From: Streptomyces broussonetiae
GTDB taxonomy: Bacteria; Actinomycetota; Actinomycetes; Streptomycetales; Streptomycetaceae
Length of the DNA: 64,000 bases
Direction: 5' to 3'
NCBI RefSeq assembly: GCF_009796285.1
Contig: NZ_CP047020.1
Location: 8,432,001 to 8,496,000, forward strand
A model generated the notes under the pieces. That model was not told the DNA's origin. It saw nothing but the letters and a program-made list of their open reading frames with translations, and did not search any database. Positions 53,152-62,816 of the stretch are shown in pieces. The position numbers and the translations under genes are program-made. The stretch's first letter is position 1, and each line of letters begins with the position of its first letter.

Positions 53152-53667
53152 TCAGAACAGGTGGATCGCCAGGTGTCCGAGCGGCAGGCCGAGCCGCCAG
53201 GCCGGGGTCCACACCTTCGGCCCGTCGTCCTCGCCGGGCACCGCGCCGCCGCCCGGCACCGCGTCCAGGTCCGGCGCGAGCAGCTCGGTCTCCTCCAGCC
53301 AGCGCCAGGCCTGCGCGGCGAGGGCCAGGTCCGGCGAGCGCGCGCCGGTCTCGGCGGCCCGGTCGGTCAGCTCGGCCATCCGCTCCCGGACCCACTCCTG
53401 CCACGGCTGGTCGTAGGCGGTCAGCGACAGCCAGTTCTCCAGCTGGGAGATCACCCGGATGCCGGACAGCTCCCCGTCGGTGTCGGACAGGAAGACGGTC
53501 AGCGCCAGCGCGTCCCGGCCGGCCCTGAACTCGAAGGACGTGGGCGGCATGAGATCGCCCGTGCGCAGCAGCTCGTCGGCGATGTACTCGGCGTACAACC
53601 AGGCCATGGGGACGGCCAGTTCACCGCCGCCGGTGCCGTCCGTGCTCTCGTGCCCTCTGTGCAGCAT
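53152..53667 (-). CDS. hypothetical protein between ECF sigma and anti-sigma genes
   Basis: The 171-residue protein has no signal peptide. It is acidic and rich in aromatic residues (MAWLYAEYIADELLRTGDLMPPTSFEFRAG; VISQLENWLSLTAYDQPWQEWVRERMAELTDRA; KVWTPAWRLGLPLGHLAIHLF). I do not recognise the family. The start has GGAGGAAGGG before it; the longer open frame lacks a site. Its position suggests a role in the same regulatory unit, perhaps as a sigma-pathway accessory. Confidence 0.6.
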   Translation of the reverse strand: MLHRGHESTDGTGGGELAVPMAWLYAEYIADELLRTGDLMPPTSFEFRAGRDALALTVFLSDTDGELSGIRVISQLENWLSLTAYDQPWQEWVRERMAELTDRAAETGARSPDLALAAQAWRWLEETELLAPDLDAVPGGGAVPGEDDGPKVWTPAWRLGLPLGHLAIHLF

Positions 53668-53818
53668 CCCTTCCTGCCCTTCCTCCGGTACGTGCGCGTG
53701 GCCCGAGCCCCGTCGGCTCGCGGCCCGGCCCCCGCCCGGAACGCGGATGAGGACAGCCCATTGCCCCAACGGGTGCCACAGCAAGGCGCTTTACCGAGGT
53801 TTGACCCAGCCTCCGGTT

Positions 53819-54388
53819 TCAGTGCAGGTCGGCTGTGTAACCCGGCAGGACCCGGCGCAGCGCGCGCAGCGCATAGTACGCCCGGGACTTCACGGTACCG
53901 GGTGGTACGCCGAGGGTCTGCGCCGCTTCCGCCACACTGGCCCCGAGGAAGTACACGAGTACAAGGACGTCACGGTGCTCCGGCGTGAGTGTCTTCACAG
54001 CCTTGCGCACGTCGAGCATCGTGGCGGCCCGCTCGGCGTGGTCGGCGCTGACCCGTGCGGTCTCGGGGACCTCGCCGCCGGCCTCGGGCGGCCGGGCCCG
54101 CCGGGCCCGCCGGGCGTCGATCGCAAGGCGCCGGGCGACGGTCAGCAGCCAGGGTCGCACCGAGTCGAAGCCGTCGGCGTGCACTGCCTCGGGGTGCTGC
54201 CAGGCGCGTACCAGGGTCTCCTGGGCGAGGTCCTCGGCGCGCTGCCGGTCGCCGTCGCAGAGCCGGAGCAGCAGCGCGAAGAGCGGGCCGCCGTGCTCGC
54301 GCTGGAGCGCGGCCAGTTCGTGCTCGGCGGTCGTCGTCCCGTGGGCCGGCGCCGCCGTCCGGTGGGTGAGTGAGGTCGCGGCCGTCAT
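53819..54388 (-). CDS. ECF-type RNA polymerase sigma factor
   Basis: The 189-residue protein has sigma region 2 (HGGPLFALLLRLCDGDRQRAEDLAQETLVRAWQHPEAVHADGFDSVRPWLLTVARRLAID) and sigma region 4 with helix-turn-helix (LTPEHRDVLVLVYFLGASVAEAAQTLGVPPGTVKSRAYYALRALRRVL). Its genes for control, notably a zinc anti-sigma factor, follow on the same strand. The ATG given is preferred because the protein then begins like its relatives; an in-frame GTG at 54433 is possible. Neither has a clear ribosome binding site. Confidence 0.87.
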   Translation of the reverse strand: MTAATSLTHRTAAPAHGTTTAEHELAALQREHGGPLFALLLRLCDGDRQRAEDLAQETLVRAWQHPEAVHADGFDSVRPWLLTVARRLAIDARRARRARPPEAGGEVPETARVSADHAERAATMLDVRKAVKTLTPEHRDVLVLVYFLGASVAEAAQTLGVPPGTVKSRAYYALRALRRVLPGYTADLH

Positions 54389-54603
54389 GGCCGTATGGCA
54401 GCGCAGGCCGGAGCCGGGGGACAGGGGGTCCACGCCGCGGTGCGACGGACGGTCGATCGCGTCGGTGAACGGTCGGACGAGCGGTTCCGCAGGGGCCGGA
54501 CGGGCTAATGAGGAGGCCTGATCCGTTTATTCGGCGTGCCAGATTCGTACCCATATGCCCGTCGCGGCATTGTCGGTAAATACGACATATCTGGGGTGAC
54601 CTG

Positions 54604-55749
54604 ATGCTCGGACGCAGACAACACATGGCCCTGGCCGTCACCGCCGTCCTGGCGGCCGCGGCGGCCTGTACCAACCACGCACGGCAGGATTCCGGGCGCG
54701 GGGCCCCCGCCGGCTCCGCCGCCCGCGGCTTCACCCTGGTCGCCTCCGGCGGCGTCCTGCCGCAGACCTCCGTCGTCGACCGCGCGGCCTACGACGCCGG
54801 CGAGAGCGGCTACGACTTCCGGCCCATGCTCGCCGACGTCGAACCCGTCGTCTCCCGCGCCGATCTGGCGCTGTGTCACATGGACACCGTCTACGGCACC
54901 GGAGGCGAGCACTCCGGTTACCCGCCCTTCAAGTCCCCGCCGCAGATCGCCCAGGGCCTCACCGCGACCGGATACGACGGCTGCTCCACCGCCTCCAGTC
55001 ACGCCCTGGACGACGGAGCCGCCGGCATCCGCCGCACCCTGGACGCGATGGACGAGGCCGGCCTCAAGCACGCCGGCACCGCCCGCAGCGCAGCCGAGGC
55101 GCACTCGGTGACGATCTTCGCGGCCGGCCCGGCCCGGGTCGCGCACCTGTCGTACACCCTCGACGCCGGCGCAAACCCGTTGCCGGCCGGCGAGCCCTGG
55201 GCCGTCAGCCTCGCCGACGAGCAACGGATGATCTCCGACGCCCGTGCCGCCCGGCAGGCCGGCGCCGACGTGGTCGTGGTCTCGGTGCACTGGGGCACCG
55301 ACTGGCAGGACGCGCCGGACGAGCAGCAGCTCGCCCTGGCCCGGAGGCTCACCGCCTCGAGCACCGCCGGCCGCCCCGACATCGACCTGATCCTCGGCAG
55401 CCACGCCCATGTCCCGCAGGCGTACGAGAAGGTCAACGGCACCTGGGTGATCTACGGCATGGGTGAGCAGATCCCCGGCGAGACGTACCAGCGCGGTGCC
55501 CGGGACCCGCGCGGCAACGAGTCCACCCTCGGCCGCTTCACCTTCCTCCCGCCCGCGCGGCCGGGCGACCGCTGGCGGGTCACCAAGGCCGAGTTCATCC
55601 CCGAGTGGTTCGACCCGGACGCGGGCCGGGTGGTCGACCTCAACCGGGCCATCGCCGACGGCGCCGAGCTGGGCGCGGTGCGCGACCGCATCCGGGACGT
55701 GACGCTCAGCCGCGGAGCGGCCAAGGACGGCCTGGTCATGGGGGAGTGA
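54604..55749 (+). CDS. CapA-family lipoprotein with altered active-site motifs
   Basis: The 381-residue protein has a lipoprotein signal (LAVTAVLAAAAACTN) and a metallophosphatase-like CapA domain: FTLVASGGVLPQTS, ADLALCHMDTVYG, TASSHALDDGAAG, SVHWGTDW and LILGSHAHVPQAYEKVNG. In the usual CapA proteins these places read GD-(V/M), ME, SNH, HWG and G-HPHV. Here the Asp of the first, the Glu of the second (to Asp) and the Asn of the third (to Ser) differ, so metal binding may be weak. Relatives take part in poly-gamma-glutamate or cell-surface polymer formation. Confidence 0.75.
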   Translation: MLGRRQHMALAVTAVLAAAAACTNHARQDSGRGAPAGSAARGFTLVASGGVLPQTSVVDRAAYDAGESGYDFRPMLADVEPVVSRADLALCHMDTVYGTGGEHSGYPPFKSPPQIAQGLTATGYDGCSTASSHALDDGAAGIRRTLDAMDEAGLKHAGTARSAAEAHSVTIFAAGPARVAHLSYTLDAGANPLPAGEPWAVSLADEQRMISDARAARQAGADVVVVSVHWGTDWQDAPDEQQLALARRLTASSTAGRPDIDLILGSHAHVPQAYEKVNGTWVIYGMGEQIPGETYQRGARDPRGNESTLGRFTFLPPARPGDRWRVTKAEFIPEWFDPDAGRVVDLNRAIADGAELGAVRDRIRDVTLSRGAAKDGLVMGE

Positions 55750-55760
55750 TCAGCCCGCGC

Positions 55761-57185
55761 TCATCCGGCGGACTGTCGTACGGCCAGCGCGGAGCGCTTG
55801 TAGGAGTAGCCGAAGTAGATCACGCACCCGATCACGAACCACACCGCGAACCGCACCCAGGTCTCCCACTGCAGGAACGTGATCAGCCAGATCGAGAAGA
55901 CGACCCCCAGCGCGGGCACGACCGGCATCCCCGGCGTGCGGAAGGTGCGGGGCAGCTCCGGCTGGCGGTAGCGCAGCACGATCACCGCCGTGCACACCAC
56001 CACGAACGCCAGCAGGATGCCGATGTTGGTCAGCTCGGCCGCCGAGCCGATCGGCACGAACCCGGCGATGGCCGCCGAGCCCACCCCGACGATCCAGGTC
56101 ACCCGGGTCGGCACATGGCGCGTCGGGTGGGTCTTGGCGAACCACTTGGGCAGCAGCCCGTCGCGGGACATGGAGAACCACACCCGCGTCACGCCCAGCA
56201 TGAACGTGAACATCACGGTCAGGATGCCGATGATGGCGCCCACCGCGATCACGTCCGCCAGCCCGCTCAGCCCCACGGACTTGAACGCGGTCGAGAAGCC
56301 GCTCTCCTTGTTGATGTGCTTGTAGTTCTGCATGCCCGTCAGCACCAGACAGGCCGCCACGTACAGCACCATCGAGATCGCCAGCGAGTAGATGATCGCC
56401 TTGGGCATGTGCCGCTGCGCGTCCTTCGATTCCTCGGCCGCCGTCGACATCGCGTCGTAGCCGAACACCGCGAAGAACACGGTGGCCGCGCCGGTGAAGG
56501 CGCCGCCGATGCCGTACGGGAAGAACGGGTGGTAGTTCGCGGTGTCGATGTGGAACACGCCCACCCCGATCACCAGCAGCACCACGACCACCTTCAGCCC
56601 GACGACAACGGTCTCGAAGCGGGCCGCGCTGCGGATGCCCAGGTTCAGGAGCCAGGCGATCAGCAGGCACAGCACGGCGGCGAACAGGTCGACCCGGTGC
56701 CCGTCCCCGGTGCCGGGCGCGCCCAGCATCCAGTGCGGCAGGTTCGCGCCCATCTCCTCGACCAGGAAGCTGAAATATCCGGAGATGCCGATCGCCACCA
56801 CGGCCACGATCGCGGTGTACTCCAGCAGCAGGTCCCAGCCGATGAACCAGCCCGCGAACTCGCCGAGCACCGCATAGCCGTACGTGTACGCCGACCCCGC
56901 CTTGGGGATCAGCCCGGCGAACTCGGCGTACGACAGCGCCGCACACGCGCTCGCCACACCGGCGATCAGGAACGACACCAGCACTGCCGGACCGGCCGTG
57001 CCGTTGGCCACCGTGCCGGCCAGCGTGAAGATACCGGCGCCGATGATGCCGCCCACGCCGATCGCGGTGAGCTGCCACAGGCCCAGCGACCGGTCCAGCC
57101 GGGTGCCCTCGCCGACTTCCGTGTCCTCGATGTGCTCGATGGGTTTGCGGCGGAGAATGCCTTCGCCCGCGCGGATCCTGTCCAT
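55761..57185 (-). CDS. APC-family amino acid permease
   Basis: The 474-residue membrane protein has about twelve hydrophobic segments and the family marks GVGGIIGAGIFTLAGTVA, EFAGLIPKAGSAYTYGYAVLGEFAGWFIGWDLLLEY, and FFAVFGYDAMSTAAEESKDAQRHMPKAIIYSLA, as in cationic amino acid transporters (CAT/YfnA-like). The start was set at the ATG with AGAGGTGAGG before it. It is divergent from the MFS gene. The substrate, perhaps a basic amino acid, is only inferred. Confidence 0.87.
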   Translation of the reverse strand: MDRIRAGEGILRRKPIEHIEDTEVGEGTRLDRSLGLWQLTAIGVGGIIGAGIFTLAGTVANGTAGPAVLVSFLIAGVASACAALSYAEFAGLIPKAGSAYTYGYAVLGEFAGWFIGWDLLLEYTAIVAVVAIGISGYFSFLVEEMGANLPHWMLGAPGTGDGHRVDLFAAVLCLLIAWLLNLGIRSAARFETVVVGLKVVVVLLVIGVGVFHIDTANYHPFFPYGIGGAFTGAATVFFAVFGYDAMSTAAEESKDAQRHMPKAIIYSLAISMVLYVAACLVLTGMQNYKHINKESGFSTAFKSVGLSGLADVIAVGAIIGILTVMFTFMLGVTRVWFSMSRDGLLPKWFAKTHPTRHVPTRVTWIVGVGSAAIAGFVPIGSAAELTNIGILLAFVVVCTAVIVLRYRQPELPRTFRTPGMPVVPALGVVFSIWLITFLQWETWVRFAVWFVIGCVIYFGYSYKRSALAVRQSAG

Positions 57186-57389
57186 GAGCCTCACCTCTTC
57201 GCCGACGGCAAACGGCTGCCGGCGGATCATGATGGCTCAGGCCCATCGCGTACGGAAGACGCCACGCACGGGCCGGGCCGCAGTCCGGACGTACTCGTAC
57301 AACCGGTGGTTGTGGTGGGTGCCGTCCTGGTTGTTTGCGTCGACGACGTCCTGCTGGTTTTCATGTCCTGGGTCAACAGGAGGTTGTGC

Positions 57390-58631
57390 ATGAAACTGGG
57401 CCGGCGGTTCGGGTGGCTGTGGGGGGCGTACGCCGTCAGTACCTTCGGCACCTGGCTCGCGTTCGACGCCTTCGCGATGATCGCGGTCCTCGTCCTGCAC
57501 GCCGGATCCGCCGAGGTGTCGCTGCTCGCCTCCGCCGGTGTGGCGGTCGGCGCGGTGGCCGCCGTACCGCTCGGGCCGTGGATCGAGTTCCGGCGCAAGC
57601 GCCCGGTGATGATCACCGCCGACCTCGTGCGCTGTGCCGCGCTGCTCACCCTGCCCGCCGCCTACGCGCTCGGCGTGCTCGGCTTCGGGCAGCTGCTGGC
57701 GGTCGCCGTGATCGTCGCAGCGGCCGACATCACCTTCACCGCCGCCTCCGGCGCCCACCTCAAGGCCCTCGTCGCGCCCGCCGACCTGCTCACCGCCACC
57801 AGCCGGTTCGAGTCCACCACCTGGACGGCCTCCGTACTCGGCCCGCCGCTCGGCGGCGCCGCGATCGGTCTGATCGGACCCGTGACGACGGTGGTCGTGG
57901 ACGCCGTCAGCTATCTGCTCTCCGCTCTCGGCATCCGGGCCATCGGCACCGGCGAGGCCCACCCGCAGCGCACCGCAGCGCCCCGCGCAGGAGAACTCCT
58001 CGACGGCTGGCGGCACCTGCTCACCAGCCGCGCCCTGCGCCCGCTGTTCTTCAACTCGCTGGCGAACAACGCCCTGATCATGGCCGTCTCGCCGGTGCTC
58101 GCGGTCCTCATGGTCGGGCACCTCGGCTTCACGCCCTGGCAGTACGGCCTCGCCTTCGCGGTGCCCTGCCTCGGCGGACTGCTCGGCTCCCGGCTCGCCC
58201 GCCCGCTCACCACCCGCTACGGCCGTCGCCGCGTCCTGCTCACCTCCGGTGTGCTGCGCGCGCTGTGGTCCGTCGGACTCGCCTTCGTCCGCCCCGGCGT
58301 GCCCGGCCTGCTGATCGTGATGGTGACCGAGGCGGGGCTGATCACCTGCTGCGGCGTGTTCAACCCCGTCCTCGCCGCCGAACGGCTGGAACTGGCCCCG
58401 CCCGACCGGGTGGCCCGTACCCTCGCCGCCTGGTCGGTCACCGGCAAGGCCACAACCGCCGCCGTGACCGCCCTGTGGGGCCTGCTCGCCGCCGTCACCA
58501 GCCCGCGTACGGCGATCGCCACCGCCGGGATCCTGCTGCTGGCGACCCCGCTGCTGCTGTTCCGGCCTACGGAACGACCGTCACCGGCCAGCGTCCGGCC
58601 TTCACCAGCCGCACCGCCACCGAGCCGATGA
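57390..58631 (+). CDS. MFS transporter
   Basis: The 413-residue protein has about twelve hydrophobic segments: LGRRFGWLWGAYAVSTFGTWLAFDAFAMIAVLVLH is the first, and the motif IEFRRKRPVMITADLVR (loop 2-3) marks it as MFS_3-type exporter. AGGAGG lies six bases before the ATG. The 3' end overlaps the convergent universal stress protein gene by about 65 bases. It looks like a drug or metabolite exporter; the substrate is unknown. Confidence 0.85.
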   Translation: MKLGRRFGWLWGAYAVSTFGTWLAFDAFAMIAVLVLHAGSAEVSLLASAGVAVGAVAAVPLGPWIEFRRKRPVMITADLVRCAALLTLPAAYALGVLGFGQLLAVAVIVAAADITFTAASGAHLKALVAPADLLTATSRFESTTWTASVLGPPLGGAAIGLIGPVTTVVVDAVSYLLSALGIRAIGTGEAHPQRTAAPRAGELLDGWRHLLTSRALRPLFFNSLANNALIMAVSPVLAVLMVGHLGFTPWQYGLAFAVPCLGGLLGSRLARPLTTRYGRRRVLLTSGVLRALWSVGLAFVRPGVPGLLIVMVTEAGLITCCGVFNPVLAAERLELAPPDRVARTLAAWSVTGKATTAAVTALWGLLAAVTSPRTAIATAGILLLATPLLLFRPTERPSPASVRPSPAAPPPSR

Positions 58632-59049
58632 TCCGGTGCCCGGCCTGCTCCGAGGCGCCGACGACCACCGCGTCCGCCTTCAGCTCGTCGGCCGCCCTGA
58701 CCAGCCCGCTGTAGGCGTCCCCGCGGAAGGTGTGGAACTCCCAGCGGACCTCGAATATCCCCTTGACGCGCTCGGCCGCCTCCCGGATGTACGTGACCAG
58801 GTCCTCGGCGATCGCGTCGGTGGTCTCCGCCACCGGCGCCCCGAGCGCCGCCCCGGCCGCGAGGACCGGCTGCACGTACACCACGGCCAGCAGCGCGTGC
58901 TGGCGCCGGGCGAGCCCGCCCGCGTACGCGGCGGCGCGCAGCGAGGAGTCGGAGCCGTCCACCCCGACCACGATGACCTTCGGCCCGTCCGTACCCCGCT
59001 CGAACTGGTGCGCGTGCGAATGGGAGTGCTGCCCCTGCTGTTCCGTCAC
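58567..59049 (-). CDS. universal stress protein (UspA family)
   Basis: The 160-residue protein starts with a His/Gln-rich tail (QGQHSHSHAHQ) and has the Usp fold: KVIVVGVDGSDSSLRAAAYAGGLARR, ADAVVVGASEQAGHRIIGSVAVRLVKAGRWPVTVVP. The ATP-binding motif G-2x-G-9x-G-S is in part kept (GASEQAGHRIIGSVA). GTG start without an obvious site. The histidine tail might bind metal (inferred). A very long open frame upstream on the same strand is antisense to lysX and was not followed. Confidence 0.8.
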   Translation of the reverse strand: MTEQQGQHSHSHAHQFERGTDGPKVIVVGVDGSDSSLRAAAYAGGLARRQHALLAVVYVQPVLAAGAALGAPVAETTDAIAEDLVTYIREAAERVKGIFEVRWEFHTFRGDAYSGLVRAADELKADAVVVGASEQAGHRIIGSVAVRLVKAGRWPVTVVP

Positions 59050-59184
59050 GGCCGTGAGGCTATCGGAACCAGCGGTTCCCGCTGAGCCACGGGGCCGTAT
59101 CGGGACAGGACAAGTGGACGTCCGGCCACCGGATCCGGCGCTCTCGACGGGCGAGCCGCCCGGCCGCTTCCTACAGTCGGAACC

Positions 59185-62100
59185 ATGACCGCCAGTGCGG
59201 AGTCCTCCGCCCGGAGGAACCCCACGGCCGCGACACGCCCGCCCGCCGGGGGGCGGCTCGGCTGGGTGCCCGAGGCCTTCGCGACGTTCTTCGCCGCGCT
59301 CGCCCTGCTGTGCGCCCTGCTCGCCCTCATCGAGCCCCTGCGGCGCCTGCTCCGCCCGGTCGCCCACGCCCTCGACGCGCTCCTGGTGCCCATCAGCGCC
59401 AACCTCGCCTACGCCGTCTTCCTGTTCCTGCTGGCCGGCGCCATCGCCGCCCGCAAGAAGGTCGCCTGGTGGCTGGTCGTCGTCTACCTCGGCCTGGTCG
59501 TCCTCAGCGACGCGCTCGGCGTGTCCCTGGGCCTCTACGTGGCGTCCCTGCCGTCCCTCGTGCTGTGCGGCCTGCTGCTGGTCCTGCTCGTCGTGGCCCG
59601 CCGGGAGTTCTACGCCGCCTCCCGGCGTGCCGCCGTACGCCGGGCCCTCGGCGTACTGGCGGCCGGGATCGTCGTGGCGATCCTGCTGGGCTGGGGGCTG
59701 GTCCTGCTGTTCCCGGGCACGCTCCCGGCCGGCCAGCACCTGGCCTGGGCGGCCGACCGGGTGTGCGGCGGGCTGGTCTCCGAAGGCCATTTCACCGGCC
59801 GTCCGCCGCGCAAGGTCACCTTCGTGCTCGGCCTGCTCGGCGCCCTCGCCCTGCTCAACGCCGCCGCCACGCTGTTCCGCTCCCAGCGCCTGGAGGCCGC
59901 CCTGCACGACGACGAGGAGGCCCGCATCCGCGCCCTCCTCGCGATCTACGGCGAGCGTGACTCCCTCGGCTACTTCGCCACCCGCCGGGACAAGGCCGTC
60001 GTCTTCTCGTCCAGCGGCAAGGCCGCCGTCACCTACCGCGTCGAGACCGGGGTGTGCCTGGCCAGCGGCGATCCCGTCGGGGACCCGGAGGCCTGGCCGC
60101 ACGCGATCGCCGCCTGGCTGGACCTGGCCCGGCGCTACGCCTGGGCGCCCGCCGTGATGGGGGCCTCCGAGGACGGCGCCCGCGCCTACGCCCGCGCCGG
60201 GCTCGGCGCCCTCCAGCTCGGCGACGAGGCGATCGTGCACGTGGCCTCCTTCGATCTCGACGGCCGGGACATGCGGGTCACCCGGCAGGCCGCGCACCGC
60301 GTCGCCCGCACCGGCGCCACCAGCCGCATCCGCCGCCACTCCAGCCTCGGCGAACGGGAGATGGAGGAGGTCGTCGACAAGGCCGACGCCTGGCGCGACA
60401 CCGAGACCGAACGCGGCTTCTCCATGGCCCTGGACCGGCTCGGCGACCCCGCCGACGGCGACTGCCTGCTCGTGGAGGCCCTCGGCGAGGACGGTCGGCT
60501 CCTCGCCCTGCTCTCCTTCGTGCCCTGGGGCCACGACGGCGTGTCCCTGGATCTGATGCGCCGCGACCGCGCCGCCCCCAACGGGGTCATGGAGTTCATG
60601 GTCGCCGAGCTGTGCGCCGCCGCACCCAAGCTGGGCGTGCGCAGGATCTCGCTGAACTTCGCCGTCTTCCGGTCCGTCTTCGAGGAGGGCGCCCGCATCG
60701 GCGCCGGACCCGTCCTCAGGCTCTGGCGCCGCCTGCTGCTGTTCTTCTCCCGCTGGTGGCAGCTGGAGGCCCTGTACCGCTCCAATGCCAAGTACCACCC
60801 CGAGTGGTATCCGCGCTTCATCTGCTACGGCGAGACCGCCTCGCTCGCCCGGATCGGCCTCGCCTCCGGCATCGCCGAGGGCTTCGTCTCCGTCCCGTCC
60901 CTGCGCAAGCTCTGGGGCAAGGGACACCCGAAGAACGGACAGCGTCCCGCCACCACCCAGGAACTGCCCCCGCTGGCGGTGCTCGGCCTCGACGAAGGGC
61001 ACCGGGGCGCCGCCGCGGCCCCCGAGGCGGGCCTGCCCGACCAGGTCCGGGTCCGCCGCCGCACCCTCGACCGGCTGCGCGCCGCCGGCACCGACCCCTA
61101 CCCGGTCGGCGTCCCCGCCCCCACCCACGCCCTCGCCGACGTCCGGCCCGGCCAGGACGTCACCGTGGCCGGCCGGGTGATGCTGGTCCGCGACTTCGGC
61201 GGCATCGTCTTCGTCCTGCTGCGCGACTGGTCGGGCGACCACCAGATCGCCCTCACCCGCGACACGCCCGGCGCCGCCCTCGACCGCTTCACCGCCGACA
61301 CCGACATCGGCGACCACATCACCGTCTCCGGCCACGCGGGCGTGAGCGACAAGGGCGAACCCACCGTGTTCGTCACCGACTGGCAGCTCACCGGCAAGTG
61401 CCTGCGCCCGCTGCCCGACAAACACCGCGGCCTCGCCGACCCCGAGGCCAAGGTCCGCCGCCGCTATCTCGACCTCGCTACCAGCCCCGCCGCCCGCGCC
61501 GTGCTCCGGGCCCGCTCCACCGTCGTACAGGCACTGCGCCAGGGCCTGCTGGACCGCGGCTACCTCGAGGTCGAGACCCCGATGCTGCAGCAGATCCACG
61601 GCGGCGCCAACGCCCGCCCCTTCACCACCCACATCAACGCCTACGACCTCGACCTCTACCTGCGCATCGCCCCCGAGCTGTTCCTCAAGCGGCTCTGCGT
61701 CGGCGGTCTGGAGAAGGTCTTCGAACTGGGCCGCACCTTCCGCAACGAGGGTGTCTCCTACAAGCACAACCCCGAGTTCACGATGCTGGAGGCCTACCAG
61801 GCGCACGCCGACTACACGGTGATGCTCGACCTCACCCGCGAGCTGGTCCAGGGCGCGGCACGCGCCGCCTTCGGCTCCCCGGTGGCCCGCAGGGGCGGGC
61901 AGGAGTACGACATCTCCGGTGCCTGGCCGGTCAAGACCGTGTACGGGGCGATCTCCGAGGAACTGGGCGAGGAGATCACCCCCGGCACCGAACTGCTGCG
62001 GCTGCACCGGCTGTGCGACCGCACCGGGGTGCCGTACACCGCCGACGACACGCCCGCCGACGTCGTCCTGGAGATGTACGAGCGGCTCGTGGAGGAACGC

Positions 62101-62463
62101 ACCCGAATGCCCACGTTCTACAGGGACTTCCCGACCGACGTGTCCCCGCTGACCCGGCAGCACCGCACCGACCCGCGGCTCGCCGAGCGCTGGGACCTCG
62201 TCGCCTTCGGCACTGAACTCGGCACCGCCTACTCGGAGTTGACCGACCCCGTGGAACAGCGCCGACGGCTCACCGAGCAGTCGCTGCGGGCCGCGGGCGG
62301 CGATGCGGAGGCCATGGAACTGGACGAGGACTTCCTCCAGGCCCTCGAGTACGCCATGCCCCCGACCGGCGGCCTCGGCCTCGGCGTCGACCGGCTCGTC
62401 ATGTTCCTCACCGGCCTGACGATCCGCGAGACCCTGCCGTTCCCGCTGGTGCGCCACCGCTGA
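59185..62463 (+). CDS. lysX: LysX: lysyl-tRNA synthetase fused to phosphatidylglycerol lysyltransferase
   Basis: The 1092-residue protein has about six membrane segments in the first 240 residues, then an MprF-type DUF2156 transferase domain to about 600 (YFATRRDKAVVFSSSGKAAVTYRVETGVCLASGDPVGD), then a class II lysyl-tRNA synthetase from about 615: OB fold (GQDVTVAGRVMLVRDFGGIVFVLLRD), motif 2 (FELGRTFRNEGVSYKHNPEFTMLEAYQ) and motif 3 (GLGLGVDRLVMFLTG). It charges tRNA with lysine and moves the lysyl group to phosphatidylglycerol, which lowers membrane charge and gives resistance to cationic peptides. The length and domain order equal those of mycobacterial LysX. Confidence 0.92.
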   Translation: MTASAESSARRNPTAATRPPAGGRLGWVPEAFATFFAALALLCALLALIEPLRRLLRPVAHALDALLVPISANLAYAVFLFLLAGAIAARKKVAWWLVVVYLGLVVLSDALGVSLGLYVASLPSLVLCGLLLVLLVVARREFYAASRRAAVRRALGVLAAGIVVAILLGWGLVLLFPGTLPAGQHLAWAADRVCGGLVSEGHFTGRPPRKVTFVLGLLGALALLNAAATLFRSQRLEAALHDDEEARIRALLAIYGERDSLGYFATRRDKAVVFSSSGKAAVTYRVETGVCLASGDPVGDPEAWPHAIAAWLDLARRYAWAPAVMGASEDGARAYARAGLGALQLGDEAIVHVASFDLDGRDMRVTRQAAHRVARTGATSRIRRHSSLGEREMEEVVDKADAWRDTETERGFSMALDRLGDPADGDCLLVEALGEDGRLLALLSFVPWGHDGVSLDLMRRDRAAPNGVMEFMVAELCAAAPKLGVRRISLNFAVFRSVFEEGARIGAGPVLRLWRRLLLFFSRWWQLEALYRSNAKYHPEWYPRFICYGETASLARIGLASGIAEGFVSVPSLRKLWGKGHPKNGQRPATTQELPPLAVLGLDEGHRGAAAAPEAGLPDQVRVRRRTLDRLRAAGTDPYPVGVPAPTHALADVRPGQDVTVAGRVMLVRDFGGIVFVLLRDWSGDHQIALTRDTPGAALDRFTADTDIGDHITVSGHAGVSDKGEPTVFVTDWQLTGKCLRPLPDKHRGLADPEAKVRRRYLDLATSPAARAVLRARSTVVQALRQGLLDRGYLEVETPMLQQIHGGANARPFTTHINAYDLDLYLRIAPELFLKRLCVGGLEKVFELGRTFRNEGVSYKHNPEFTMLEAYQAHADYTVMLDLTRELVQGAARAAFGSPVARRGGQEYDISGAWPVKTVYGAISEELGEEITPGTELLRLHRLCDRTGVPYTADDTPADVVLEMYERLVEERTRMPTFYRDFPTDVSPLTRQHRTDPRLAERWDLVAFGTELGTAYSELTDPVEQRRRLTEQSLRAAGGDAEAMELDEDFLQALEYAMPPTGGLGLGVDRLVMFLTGLTIRETLPFPLVRHR

Positions 62464-62816
62464 GGCCCGGCACGAACAGGGGCGCGCCCGTACCGGCGCC
62501 CCGCTGCCGGGAGGAGTTCAGGGCCCGCAGGGGCGCGTCGGTGCCCGAGCGGGCGAAACCGGCGGGCAGGGCGAGCACGCCGCGGCCGAAGGTGATGAGA
62601 GGCAGCGGCAGTTGCACCGCCCCGGAGCAGGGGCCCGCACGCCCGTTCGGCCTGCGGCTCTCTGCATCGCTTGTGCTGCCGCTGTGAACTGATGATCTGT
62701 CAGGGAGCCGTCCGGCGCACCTCCACCGCCCCCGTACTGCTCCGACCGGGTGCATTCCTGCCGCCGCACCGGTGTCGTTGTGGTGCGCCGGAGCCTCGTG
62801 GGGCGACTGATGAGTC
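62464..62816. other. non-coding stretch between lysX and the deacetylase gene
   Basis: About 350 bases. An open frame on the minus strand shows some normal codon bias but no start signal or recognisable family, and I see no gene here that can be supported. The right end should hold the promoter of the deacetylase gene. Confidence 0.4.

Noticed and set aside
58567..62457. A 1296-codon open frame on the minus strand
   Set aside because: Apart from its last 160 codons (the universal stress protein) it is antisense to lysX and arises from high GC; it has no domains of its own.
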